Translations under genes and position numbers: made by a program | Shown here: positions 37,271 through 45,546 of the stretch, piece by piece | How positions within the stretch are numbered: position 1 is the stretch's first letter | Layout: the number at the start of each line of letters is the position of its first letter | NCBI RefSeq assembly: GCF_014522265.1 | Contig: NZ_CP017024.1 | Location: 3,978,501-4,042,500 of the forward strand | Direction of reading: 5' to 3' | Source of the DNA: Pseudomonas oryzihabitans | GTDB lineage: Bacteria > Pseudomonadota > Gammaproteobacteria > Pseudomonadales > Pseudomonadaceae | Length of the DNA stretch: 64,000 nt | The notes under the pieces: generated by a model | Databases searched by the model: none | What the model saw: only the letters and a program-made list of their open reading frames with translations | What the model was told of the DNA's origin: nothing

Positions 37271-38202
37271 GCGTTTCTCCCGCGCGGATCGATCAGGTGG
37301 TTGGCGAGATCGACCAGGGTATTGAGGATGACGAACAGCAGCCCCATCGCTAGGGCGGTGCCCTGCACCATGGGCACGTCGCGCTGGACGATGGCGTGGA
37401 CCAGACCGTGACCGATGCCCGGCCAGGCGAACAGCGTCTCCACCACCACCACGCCCTCGATGAGATACACCAGCTGCACGCCCAGGTAGGTCACCACCGG
37501 CACGCCGATGTTGCGCAGGCCATGGCGCAGGAAGACGCTGGCGCCTTTCAGGCCCTTGAGGCGGCCGAAGCGGTAGTAGGCGGACGCGGCGACCTCCACC
37601 GTGGCGTCCCGGGCGACCCGCGACGACACCGCGGCGAGCCCCAGGGCCAGGGTCAGCGTGGGCAAGACGCTGTGCCAGAAGGTACCGTGACCGGCCGCCG
37701 GGAACAGCTGCCAGGAGATGGCGAACAGCAGCACGAAGATCACGCCCAGGACGAATTGCGGCAGCGCGCGGATCGCGGTGGTCAGCACCAGCAGGCCGCG
37801 GTCCAGCAGACTCCCCGGACGCAGACCGGCCACCACGCCCAGCGGCGGGCCCAGGAGCAGCGACAGGCAGACGGCACCGATGGCCAGGCGGATGGAGCTG
37901 CCCAATTCGTGGGCGACGACGTCCATCACCGGCTTGCCGGAGACCAGCGAATGGCCGAGATCCAGGGTCAGCAGATCGCCGATCCAGGCGAGGAAGCGCC
38001 ACAGCAGGGGCTGATCCAGATTCAGCTCGGCCCGCACCGCCGCAGCTGCGGCGGTATCCACCAGATCATAGCCGTAACGCCCGGCCGCGATGCGGTAGGC
38101 GGCGTCTCCCGGCAGCAGATTCATGAACAGGAAGGTGAGACCGCCGACCAGCAGGGCGACCAGCCCCGCCTGCAGCAGGCGAAAGGCAAGCAAGCGGGTC
38201 AT
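37267..38202 (-). CDS. ABC permease, DppB/NikB type
   Basis: A 311-residue permease starting RLLAFRLLQAGLVALLVGGLTFLFMNLLPGDAA, the standard DppB opening. A large periplasmic loop (AELNLDQPLLWRFLAWIGDL) is followed by VAASAYYRFGRLKGLKGASVFLRHGLRN, the ATPase-docking loop. The ATG at 38202 overlaps the binding-protein stop (ATGA) and its own stop overlaps the next permease. Pairs with the DppC-type permease. Confidence 0.88.
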   Translation of the reverse strand: MTRLLAFRLLQAGLVALLVGGLTFLFMNLLPGDAAYRIAAGRYGYDLVDTAAAAAVRAELNLDQPLLWRFLAWIGDLLTLDLGHSLVSGKPVMDVVAHELGSSIRLAIGAVCLSLLLGPPLGVVAGLRPGSLLDRGLLVLTTAIRALPQFVLGVIFVLLFAISWQLFPAAGHGTFWHSVLPTLTLALGLAAVSSRVARDATVEVAASAYYRFGRLKGLKGASVFLRHGLRNIGVPVVTYLGVQLVYLIEGVVVVETLFAWPGIGHGLVHAIVQRDVPMVQGTALAMGLLFVILNTLVDLANHLIDPRGRNA

Positions 38203-39740
38203 GGGGTCCACCGCAGCTTGCTCAGGCCGAAGGTGCGCTCGAAGGGATCGATGGCGGCGCCTTCGACGGCATTGGACACGGCCATCGTCTGGCGATACCA
38301 GGCCACCGGAATCACCGGCAGGTCCTTTTGCACCTGGGCCATGGCGGCATGGCGCTGGCGCTGTTGCTCGGCCGGATCGTCGCTGGCCAGCAGCGCGGCC
38401 AGCGCATGGTCGAAGACCGGGTTCTTCCAGCCCAACGGACCCCATTCCGCACCGCCGTGGCCGAAATCATTGAGCAGAGTAACCAGGGGATCCGGGACCA
38501 GGGCGAAGTTGCGGCCATAGAGCGCCAGTTGCAGCGAGCCATCGTTGTGCGCGGCCGGGATGGCGCTGGAGTTCTGCACCGCGACCTCCACGTCCACGCC
38601 CACTTCGCGCAACTGCGCCTGCAGCGCGGTGGCGATCAGCGGCAGCTCGGGTCTGTCGGAATAGGTCAGCAGCTTGAGCCTGAGCGGCGTGCCGTCCTTT
38701 TGCAGGATGCCATCGGATCCCGGTGTCCAGCCCTGCCCGGCCAGCAGCTTGCGCGATGCCGCCGGATCGTAGGCGAGCGGCGCCAGCTCGGGGTCGTGCC
38801 AGGCGGGCACATTCCTGGCAAACAGCTGAGTCGCCCCGGTACCCGGCGCGCGTAACACGGCGGCGGCGACGCCTTCGCGCTGGATGGCCAGGCTGAGTGC
38901 CTGCCGTACTTCCACCGGCGCGGTGGCGCCGGCACCGGAGTTGGGGGTCAGCAGCACCACTCGCGGGACTGGCTCGATCAGCACCTTGAGACTGCTGGAG
39001 CGCTTGAGGCGGGCAATGCTGGGCGGGTCGAGCTGGAACACCAGCTCAGCATCGCCGCTCTCGGCCATCAGGGTGCGGGTCTCACCGCGGCCCGCGGCCA
39101 AGTAGGAGGTCCTGGCGATCTCCGGCTGGGCGCCCCAGTAGCCCGCGAAGCGCTTGGCAGCCAGGCGTTGCGGGGGTTCTAGCAGGGTCAGCTGGTACGG
39201 CCCCGTGCCGATGATCTGCTGTACCTTGCCTTCGCCGTCGTAGGCGGCCGGCGCCAGGATATTGGTGGAGGAATGCGCCAGCAGCGCCAGCAAGGGCTTG
39301 AAGGGTTTCGTCAGGCGGATCACCACCTCGTTGCCCTCGGCAGTGACCGATTCCAGGCCCGCCTGCTTGAGCACCCCGGGCTTGCCCCGTGCCGCATTGA
39401 GGGCAGCGGCCGCGGCTTCTGCCGTGAGGACGCTGCCGTCATGGAATTTCACCCCCTGGCGAATGGTGAGCCGCCAGGTAAGGCCATCCGCCGATTCGGT
39501 CCAGCGCACTGCCAGGCCAGGGACTGGCTGGCCCTGGGCATCGGCTTCGAGCAGCGTCTCGGTGATCTGCATGCGCTGGAAGACGAAGCCGGAAATCGAC
39601 GGATCCAGCCCACCGATCTCGAAGGGGCCGACCACGTCGAAGACGCGTTCCTCGGCGCTGGAAAGCGGCGGCACGAAGGCGACCAGGGTCGCCAACGCCG
39701 AAGCGGTCAGCGCTGAACGAAGGGTGCGGGATACCGGCAT
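38199..39740 (-). CDS. periplasmic solute-binding protein, family 5 (peptide/nickel/metallophore)
   Basis: A 513-residue SBP_bac_5 protein: signal peptide with TLRSALTASALATLVAFVPPLSSA, then GLDPSISGFVFQRMQITETLLEAD, WTESADGLTWRLTIRQGVKFHDG and IGTGPYQLTLLEP in the family order. The ATG at 39740 follows AAGGACT; the frame is open from 39869. First gene of a four-gene operon. The ligand is uncertain: the family includes dipeptides, nickel and metallophores. A Zur-box-like palindrome 75-91 bases upstream points towards zinc-related uptake. Confidence 0.85.
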   Translation of the reverse strand: MPVSRTLRSALTASALATLVAFVPPLSSAEERVFDVVGPFEIGGLDPSISGFVFQRMQITETLLEADAQGQPVPGLAVRWTESADGLTWRLTIRQGVKFHDGSVLTAEAAAAALNAARGKPGVLKQAGLESVTAEGNEVVIRLTKPFKPLLALLAHSSTNILAPAAYDGEGKVQQIIGTGPYQLTLLEPPQRLAAKRFAGYWGAQPEIARTSYLAAGRGETRTLMAESGDAELVFQLDPPSIARLKRSSSLKVLIEPVPRVVLLTPNSGAGATAPVEVRQALSLAIQREGVAAAVLRAPGTGATQLFARNVPAWHDPELAPLAYDPAASRKLLAGQGWTPGSDGILQKDGTPLRLKLLTYSDRPELPLIATALQAQLREVGVDVEVAVQNSSAIPAAHNDGSLQLALYGRNFALVPDPLVTLLNDFGHGGAEWGPLGWKNPVFDHALAALLASDDPAEQQRQRHAAMAQVQKDLPVIPVAWYRQTMAVSNAVEGAAIDPFERTFGLSKLRWTP

Positions 39741-39814
39741 GACAGTCCTTAGCAAAGCGAAAACGCCGATACCCGCTACCGAAAGCAACGCATCGACCAA
39801 GCCAATGAAGGCGC

Positions 39815-39831
39815 ACGTTATATCATAACGT
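39815..39831. promoter_or_regulatory. Zur-box-like palindrome upstream of the ABC operon
   Basis: ACGTTATATCATAACGT is a 17-base palindrome with a single mismatched pair beside the centre. Its core GTTATATCATAAC differs by one base from GTTATATTATAAC, a form of the gamma-proteobacterial Zur consensus. It lies 75 bases before the start of the solute-binding protein gene, in the right place for repression. A second TGATAA element follows closely (39836-39841). Identification as Zur is from memory of the consensus, without a search. Confidence 0.55.
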
Positions 39832-40048
39832 TTTCGTGATAAGCCAAGACCTATCTGTGATGGCAACATCCTGAAACAGCTGAAGAATTTGTCGCGGAGC
39901 GGCGGCAGGCGATCGGGTCCAGACCGATTGGTCGTAGGCCGAGGTACTCGCCCCCACGGAAAGTGCTGGCGAGAAGGGAATCGAATGCCAGGTGATAGCG
40001 CAGACTGGACGGCCGTTGGCCGCCCTGCCCTGCGTCGCCGATCTCTAC

Positions 40049-40636
40049 TCAGGCGGCCACGTTCAAGGTGCTGCCCGTGGCAATGCTGCTGCCGTTGCTG
40101 CCAATACTCTGGTACTGGCGCAATACCGCCTGGACCAGTTGCGTATAGGGGCTCGACGACGCCTGAGCGCTGGAATCGGCCTCGCTGTCACTTTGCCCGC
40201 TCGCCCCCTGCGGCGGTGGCGGCATGCGCGGACGCGCTGAACCGCCCGGTCCGGCGACGCTGGAATCGCCGGATTCCTCTGCGCCCCTTTGTCCCTGGGG
40301 TCCACCGGGCGGCGGTGCGAAGGCCGAAGCGAATTCGCTTTCGCCGACGCTGCCATCGCCATCCTGGTCGAGCATGCCGAGCAGCTTGTCGACGTCAATC
40401 GCCCCGCTCTCGTCGGTATTCGTCTGGGTATCGCTCGCCGCGCTGGCGGCGGTGGTGAGTTCGCTCTTGCTGATGGCGCCGTCGCCATCGCTGTCGAGCT
40501 TGCCGAACAGCTTCTTCAACGGATTACCGTCTTCACCTCCGCTGACGCTATTGCCGGACGCTGTCGTAGCTGTGCCTTTGATCGCGCTGGCACTGCTGTA
40601 GTAGCTGGAGTAGCCACTGCCTATTCCGCTGATCAT
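40049..40636 (-). CDS. EF-hand calcium-binding protein (XopAW-like)
   Basis: A 195-residue protein with two canonical EF-hand loops, DSDGDGAISKSE (48-59) and DQDGDGSVGESE (90-101). The N-terminus is rich in Ser/Gly/Tyr (SGIGSGYSSYYSSAS) with no classical signal peptide; the middle is proline/glycine rich and the end reads YTQLVQAVLRQYQSIGS. This plan matches the XopAW/EF-hand family in Xanthomonas and Pseudomonas, some of which are type III candidates. Calcium binding is likely; secretion is not shown. Monocistronic. Confidence 0.8.
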   Translation of the reverse strand: MISGIGSGYSSYYSSASAIKGTATTASGNSVSGGEDGNPLKKLFGKLDSDGDGAISKSELTTAASAASDTQTNTDESGAIDVDKLLGMLDQDGDGSVGESEFASAFAPPPGGPQGQRGAEESGDSSVAGPGGSARPRMPPPPQGASGQSDSEADSSAQASSSPYTQLVQAVLRQYQSIGSNGSSIATGSTLNVAA

Positions 40637-40737
40637 GGATGTCTCTCCCGGGAAATGCGGACATCAGTGTTCCGCACCGCCCAGTATCCGCCGGGTAGAT
40701 GTCAGCCATTTGGTCACTTTGTATGCCCGGCGATACA

Positions 40738-41796
40738 TCAGGGGCGCGGCAGCACCACCTGGCAGGTCAGGCCGCCGCCGGGCGTTTCCCCGAGGGTCAA
40801 CTCGCCGCCCATGTGCGCCGCCGCTTCCCGGGCGATGGCCAGCCCCAGTCCGGTCCCACCAGAGGATCGATTGCGCGAGCCCTCCAGGCGATAGAAGGGT
40901 TCGAACACGGCTTCCCGATACTGGGCCGGTATCCCCGGCCCGCGGTCGAGGATGGAGATCATCAGCCGCTCCGGCTGCTCGCTCAGGCGGATCTCGGCCT
41001 GGCCGGCGTAGCGCAGGGCATTCTGCAGCAGATTGCCCAGGCAGGAGCGCAACGCCATGGGCGCCACCTTCAACGGCTGGCAGCTGCCCTCGACAGCGAC
41101 CTGGGCGCCCTCCTCCGCCGCGTCTTCGGCCATGGCCTCGACCAGCGCCTGCACGTCGCAGAGGATGGGACGCTCCTGGCGGTGCTGTTCGCGGAGATAC
41201 CTCAGGGTGCCGTCGAGCAACTCGATCATGTCATCCACGTCCTGGCTGACCCGGGCATGCAGGCGCGGATCGTCGATGTCCTCGATGCGCAGCTTCACCC
41301 GCGCCAGGGGCGTGCGCAGGTCATGGGAGATGGCCGTGAGCATGCGCCCGCGCTGCTGGAGCTGTTCGAGCAGATGCTGGTGCATGCGGTTGAGCGCCCG
41401 CGCGGCTTCCCGGGTCTCCCAGGGGCCGGTGACCGGAATGGGCGAACCGTCGAGGTTATGGCTGAGGTGTTCGGCGGTCTCGGTCAGCTGGCGTAGCGGC
41501 CGCGTCAGCAATCGCGCACCGAGCCAGGCGGCGATCACCAGCGAGCCCAGCTGGAAGATCAGCGGGCCGCCCAGAAACCACTCGATGCGCCGCCAGACGC
41601 CGGGCTCCCGGTGCGGGAAAGGCCCGGGCGGCGGTGGCCGATCGAAGGCGGCTTCACCCTCCATGGGTGGCGGCGGTGGCGCCGGTCGCTCGCCGAGTCC
41701 ATGCCGAAACCAGAAAAAGGCCAGCAGATGGCCCAGCAGGATGGCCAGTAGAAAGACCGCGAACAGGCGGGCGAACAGCGTATCCAGGCGGCGCAC
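40738..41796 (-). CDS. sensor histidine kinase (EnvZ/CpxA-like)
   Basis: A 352-residue two-membrane-segment kinase. Segment 1 (LFAVFLLAILLGHLLAFFWF) is followed by a short, very proline-rich periplasmic loop (RPAPPPPP, RPPPPGPFP), segment 2 near residues 75-95, a HAMP domain, the H-box AISHDLRTPLARVK and the ATPase motifs NLLQNALRYA, DRGPGIP and GGTGLGLAIA. The likely start is a GTG at 41796, two bases after the regulator stop, which implies coupling. Stimulus unknown. Confidence 0.87.
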   Translation of the reverse strand: MRRLDTLFARLFAVFLLAILLGHLLAFFWFRHGLGERPAPPPPPMEGEAAFDRPPPPGPFPHREPGVWRRIEWFLGGPLIFQLGSLVIAAWLGARLLTRPLRQLTETAEHLSHNLDGSPIPVTGPWETREAARALNRMHQHLLEQLQQRGRMLTAISHDLRTPLARVKLRIEDIDDPRLHARVSQDVDDMIELLDGTLRYLREQHRQERPILCDVQALVEAMAEDAAEEGAQVAVEGSCQPLKVAPMALRSCLGNLLQNALRYAGQAEIRLSEQPERLMISILDRGPGIPAQYREAVFEPFYRLEGSRNRSSGGTGLGLAIAREAAAHMGGELTLGETPGGGLTCQVVLPRP

Positions 41797-41798
41797 GG

Positions 41799-42539
41799 CT
41801 AGTGCCCTATCTGCCTGGCATCGAACAGATAGCCCTCGCCGCGCACCGTCTTGATCAACTGCGGCGCGCGGGGATCGTCGCCCAGCTTGCTGCGCAAGCG
41901 CGACACCTGCAGATCGATGCTGCGATCGAAGGCCTCGATCGCCCGGCCGCGGGTGGCGTCGAGCAACTGCTCGCGGCTCAGGACCTGGCGCGGCTGCTCG
42001 ATGAAGACCCACAGCAGCCGCACCTCGGCATTGGACAGGGGTACCATCACCCCGGCCGGCGAGTGCAGCTGATGCAGGACGCCATCGAGCTTCCAGCCAT
42101 CGAAGCTGATACTGGTCCGCGGCGCCTTGCGCTGGGGCACGCGGCCATCCTGGGTCCGGCGCAGCACCGACTGGATCCGCGCGACCAGTTCCCGAGGCTC
42201 GAAGGGCTTGGCCATATAGTCGTCGGCGCCCAGCTCCAGGCCAATGATGCGATCCGCCGGCTCGCACTGGGCGGTCAGCATCAGGATGGGAATGCCACTG
42301 TCGCGCCGCAGCGAACGACAGAGGGAAAGCCCGTCCTCCCCTGGCAGCATCAGATCCAGCACCACCAGATCGAAGGCCTCCTCCGCCAGCGCCCGGCGCA
42401 TCTCCAGGCCGTCACCCACCCCCCGGGCATTGATGCTGAAACGCGCCAGATAGCCGCAGATCAACTCGCGGATCGACGGATCGTCATCCACCAGCAGGAT
42501 GCGCGAGGTCCAGCGCGGGGATTCGGATGACAGCGACAT
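41799..42539 (-). CDS. OmpR-family response regulator
   Basis: A 246-residue regulator: receiver with LLVDDDPSIRELI, phospho-acceptor Asp in LVVLDLMLPGEDG, and KPFEPRELVARI; then a winged-helix output domain with LSNAEVRLLWVFIEQPRQVLSREQLLDATRGR and VDRSIDLQVSRLRSKLGDD-like spacing ending KTVRGEGYLFDA. It is the cognate partner of the kinase gene immediately downstream. OmpR/PhoB-type regulators of this size usually control envelope or nutrient genes. Confidence 0.9.
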   Translation of the reverse strand: MSLSSESPRWTSRILLVDDDPSIRELICGYLARFSINARGVGDGLEMRRALAEEAFDLVVLDLMLPGEDGLSLCRSLRRDSGIPILMLTAQCEPADRIIGLELGADDYMAKPFEPRELVARIQSVLRRTQDGRVPQRKAPRTSISFDGWKLDGVLHQLHSPAGVMVPLSNAEVRLLWVFIEQPRQVLSREQLLDATRGRAIEAFDRSIDLQVSRLRSKLGDDPRAPQLIKTVRGEGYLFDARQIGH

Positions 42540-42891
42540 CGGGGCTACCTGAACAGTCGGACGATCTGGAAGTGCATGCTAGCCGCTCCGCCCGTGAGGC
42601 AGCTACGGGCTGGCATGTAGCCTTGTGTAAAGGTGGTCAAGGGGTGGATACGGAAGACGAGGCCGGCCAGGCCCTTGAACCCCGCGCCAGTCGAGAGGGC
42701 GTTCGCCTACCAGAGTAATCGCGATTGCGAAGCCGCCCGTTCGATGGTAAATCGGACAGATCGCCCTCGCTGCCGTGGTTGTCCCAGGCAATGGCGCCGT
42801 CAAGTACAGCACTTCCGGGCCTATTGCGGCTCAGCACTGGTTGGGCTAACGCCCGGCCACCTTTGTTGCGCCTCCTTTCGGAACGCCTTCC
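42540..42891. other. 352-base non-coding gap between divergent regulator and sigma-factor genes
   Basis: No supported gene; the short open frames on both strands show no family resemblance. It must carry promoters for the divergent response regulator and ECF sigma genes. I saw no clear sigma-70 or ECF-type box by eye and no strong hairpin. Confidence 0.4.
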
Positions 42892-43467
42892 TTGACGAGC
42901 AGATCAGCTGTATTGGCCAGCCCTGAAACCAATCCCGAGCCCGTCGCGCTCAATGTCCTGCTGCAAGCCTGCGGCCAGGGCAATCGTCTGGCCTTCGAAA
43001 CGCTCTACCGCGTGACCTCGAGCAGGCTGTTCGGCGTCTGCCTGCACTACGTGGGAGACCGTGCGGAGACGGAAGAGGTCTTGCAGGAGGCCTATACCGC
43101 CATCTGGCTCAAGGCCGGTACCTTTGACGCCACACGTTCCAGCGCCCTGACCTGGATGGCGACCCTGGCGCGACACAAGGCCATCGATCGACGTCGCGCC
43201 CAGCATCGTCACGAGCCGCTCGACAGCCTGGCCGAGTGGCCGGCAACCCAGTCCGTCGCCGAAGATTTCGAAGCCCATCGCCAGCGTCGCGAGATCGAGC
43301 TCTGCCTGAAAACCCTGGGCAAGGACCAGCAGACCTATATCCGGGTCGCCTTTTTCGAGGGCTATTCCTATGCCGAACTGGCCGCCCGCCACAGTATCGC
43401 GCTCGGCACGATGAAAAGCTGGATTCGGCGTGGCCTCCTGCAACTGCGAGCGTGCCTGGGCCTATGA
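42892..43467 (+). CDS. ECF-family RNA polymerase sigma factor
   Basis: A 191-residue sigma-70 protein. Region 2 (NRLAFETLYRVTSSRLFGVCLHYVGDRAETEEVLQE, then AIWLKAGTFDATRSSALTWMATLARHKAIDRRR) and region 4 (KTLGKDQQTYIRVAFFEGYSYAELAARHSIALGTMKSWIRRGL) are complete. The start is uncertain: TTG at 42892 is the first in-frame codon, with no strong ribosome site; another TTG follows at about 42913. The stop overlaps the anti-sigma ATG (ATGA), so they are translationally coupled. Confidence 0.85.
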   Translation: MTSRSAVLASPETNPEPVALNVLLQACGQGNRLAFETLYRVTSSRLFGVCLHYVGDRAETEEVLQEAYTAIWLKAGTFDATRSSALTWMATLARHKAIDRRRAQHRHEPLDSLAEWPATQSVAEDFEAHRQRREIELCLKTLGKDQQTYIRVAFFEGYSYAELAARHSIALGTMKSWIRRGLLQLRACLGL

Positions 43468-44171
43468 ACGACAAGGAGATCCCACCTTCCGAGCGACAGG
43501 CGCTGCTCGTCGCGGAATACGCCCTGGGCGTACTGTCCGCCGAAGAACGCCTGGAGGTGGAAGAACTCGTGCGGCGGGAGCCTGCTTACCAGGCGCAACT
43601 GGCGGCCTGGCAGCGGCATTTCGCCGAGTGGCTCGATGAGTTTCCGGTCGTCGAACCGCCGGCTCACGTCTGGCACGGTATCCAGCAACGGCTGTTCCCG
43701 ACGGAGGAACCGGCACCCGAGCCGATTCGCCGCTGGAACAACCCGCGCCTGTGGCGCTGGGCGACCGGGCTGGCGTTGGCCGCTGCCCTCCTGCTGGCGC
43801 TGCTCGTGTTGCTGCGCCCGGTCCAGGTCGCGACACCCGCCCTGCTCGCCCGCCTGGAACAGAGCAACGGCAGCCTGGCGTTCAGCGTCACCCTGCAGGG
43901 CGACGGCAGACAACTGCTGTTCGTGCCCACCGGCAAGCCGGATTGGCCAGACAGGAGCGCCGAGGCCTGGATCATCACGACGGATGGCAAGCCCCACTCG
44001 CTGGGCCTGCTCGACGACGCCAAGGGCGTGACCCTGCCCGTGCCCGCCGGACTCGCATCGGCACTGACGCCAGGGACGGTACTGGCGGTCTCCCTTGAGC
44101 CGCCAGCCGGTTCGCCGACAGGCTTGCCGACGGGACCGGTCATCGCCCAGGGAAAAATAATCGCGCTTTGA
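43464..44171 (+). CDS. anti-sigma factor (RskA/DUF2337-like)
   Basis: A 235-residue protein with a zinc-free anti-sigma-like head (RQALLVAEYALGVLSAEERLEVEELV), one membrane segment (WRWATGLALAAALLLALLVLL, about residues 98-118) and a periplasmic RskA-like tail with SLAFSVTLQGDGRQLLFVP and a C-terminal LEPPAGSPTGLPTGPV. It should hold the ECF sigma factor inactive at the membrane until a periplasmic signal. It starts inside the sigma gene stop. Confidence 0.84.
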   Translation: MNDKEIPPSERQALLVAEYALGVLSAEERLEVEELVRREPAYQAQLAAWQRHFAEWLDEFPVVEPPAHVWHGIQQRLFPTEEPAPEPIRRWNNPRLWRWATGLALAAALLLALLVLLRPVQVATPALLARLEQSNGSLAFSVTLQGDGRQLLFVPTGKPDWPDRSAEAWIITTDGKPHSLGLLDDAKGVTLPVPAGLASALTPGTVLAVSLEPPAGSPTGLPTGPVIAQGKIIAL

Positions 44172-44245
44172 TGCATCCGTTTGCCGGGCTGCTCCGTACA
44201 TTCATCACCCTCATCCGGAGGGCCGAAGAACTCAGGAGACGCAAC

Positions 44246-44809
44246 ATGCACACCTTGCTCAAGCGTATCGCCGTGGTAGCCAGTCTCGCGATCCTAGGTG
44301 CCACCGCCCCGCTCAGCTTCGCTGCCGATACCGTCATGGTCGGTGGCGCGCCCATGTACCCCTCCAAGACCATCGTCGAGAACGCGGTCAACTCCAAGGA
44401 CCACACCACGCTGGTGGCGGCCGTCAAGGCGGCGGGCCTGGTCGACACCCTCAACGGCAGCGGTCCCTTCACCGTCTTCGCCCCGACCAACGAAGCCTTT
44501 GCCAAGCTGCCCGCCGGCACCGTCGATACCCTGGTAAAGCCCGAGCACAAGGCCGACCTGACCAAGATCCTGACCTACCACGTGGTGCCCGGCACCCACA
44601 CCGCCAAACAATTGATGGCCGAGGCCAAGATGCATGGCGGCATGACCAAGCTGAAAACCGTCCAGGGCGAAGACCTGACCGTGAAGCTGCATGACGGCAA
44701 GCTCTGGCTGGTCGACGCCAAGGGCGGCAAGGCCGCCGTCACCATCGCCGACGTGATGCAGTCCAACGGCGTGATCCACGTGGTCGATACCGTGCTGATG
44801 CCGAAGTAA
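44246..44809 (+). CDS. secreted fasciclin-domain (FAS1) protein
   Basis: A 187-residue protein with a signal peptide (LLKRIAVVASLAILGATAPLSFA) and one FAS1 domain: HTTLVAAVKAAGLVDTLNGSGPFTVFAPTNEAFAKLP, then ILTYHVVPGTHTAKQL and a final GVIHVVDTVLMPK. FAS1 domains mediate adhesion or surface binding. The ATG at 44246 has CAGGAG at 44233-44238; the longer frame from 44168 overlaps the anti-sigma gene. It is 74 bases behind the sigma/anti-sigma pair and is probably its target. Confidence 0.9.
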   Translation: MHTLLKRIAVVASLAILGATAPLSFAADTVMVGGAPMYPSKTIVENAVNSKDHTTLVAAVKAAGLVDTLNGSGPFTVFAPTNEAFAKLPAGTVDTLVKPEHKADLTKILTYHVVPGTHTAKQLMAEAKMHGGMTKLKTVQGEDLTVKLHDGKLWLVDAKGGKAAVTIADVMQSNGVIHVVDTVLMPK

Positions 44810-44823
44810 GCGGCAGGCGGCGG

Positions 44824-44852
44824 GCGGACACCGGTCAGGGGTGTCCGCTTTT
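44824..44852 (+). terminator. intrinsic terminator after the fasciclin gene
   Basis: GCGGACACC and GGTGTCCGC make a 9-bp stem with a 7-base loop, followed by TTTT. It ends the sigma/anti-sigma/fasciclin unit and marks the left border of the accessory region. Confidence 0.82.
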
Positions 44853-45045
44853 ACTTGGTAGCGATCCGTGGGGCGGTTACCTCTTCCGTGGCGAGCCATA
44901 CCAGACCGCATTCTGACTGGTCAGCTGCGCGAGACGCGCCCGGATCCTGCGCCCTTGGAGTCTCGGCGAATTTCCCATCTGCGAAGCTAAAAGGCAGCTT
45001 TGATGCGATCATGCCGCCAGCTAACGTAGATAGATGGAGATTTGG

Positions 45046-45546
45046 ATGAAGCGGAGCACTTGGACCCTTTGGGCCATCGCAGGGGCGGGACTGGCTTTTG
45101 TAGCGATAGACCAACTGATTAAGCTCGCTGCGTTGGCTCAGCTTGCCGCAATTTCCTATCGGCTTGGCACCTCCAGCCTATGGATGGATGTGGTCCTGAG
45201 TCGGAATCCTGGCGCCTTCCTCAGCATCGGTCAGGATCTGCCATCGACAGTGAAATCAGTGATTTTCCTTTGCGCGCTGGCAGCTGTCGCAGGCGTCAGC
45301 TACTGGGCGCTCTCGCGTTGGCAGCAGTCCCCAGGTCGCTCGGCGGCTCTGTACCTGATCGCTCTTGGAGGCGGTTCGAATCTCATCGATCGATTCTTTC
45401 GCGATGGCCACGTTGTCGACTACCTGGTCCTGAACCTGGGCTCACTCCACACAGGCGTCTTCAACCTCGCGGACGTAGCGATCATGGCAGGTGTGGCCTA
45501 CCTGGCCCTGTCAGGATTTTCGAAAGAACAGAAGGCGCTAGCCTGA
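45046..45546 (+). CDS. signal peptidase II-like protein (LspA paralogue)
   Basis: A 166-residue membrane protein with four hydrophobic segments and the LspA signature: SRNPGAFLSIG, the catalytic-Asp motif LIDRFFRDGHVVDYL and FNLADVAIMAGV. LspA removes lipoprotein signal peptides. I chose the ATG at 45046 because GGAG lies six bases upstream; an in-frame ATG sits 12 bases earlier. Extra lspA-like genes often ride on metal-resistance islands (pbrC type), and the arsenic operon 400 bases on agrees. The core lspA is expected elsewhere. Confidence 0.82.
   Translation: MKRSTWTLWAIAGAGLAFVAIDQLIKLAALAQLAAISYRLGTSSLWMDVVLSRNPGAFLSIGQDLPSTVKSVIFLCALAAVAGVSYWALSRWQQSPGRSAALYLIALGGGSNLIDRFFRDGHVVDYLVLNLGSLHTGVFNLADVAIMAGVAYLALSGFSKEQKALA

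Noticed and set aside
36698-38520. Plus-strand frames of 237 and 374 codons
   Set aside because: Gln/His/Gly-rich products typical of antisense reading through membrane-protein genes (the ABC permeases).
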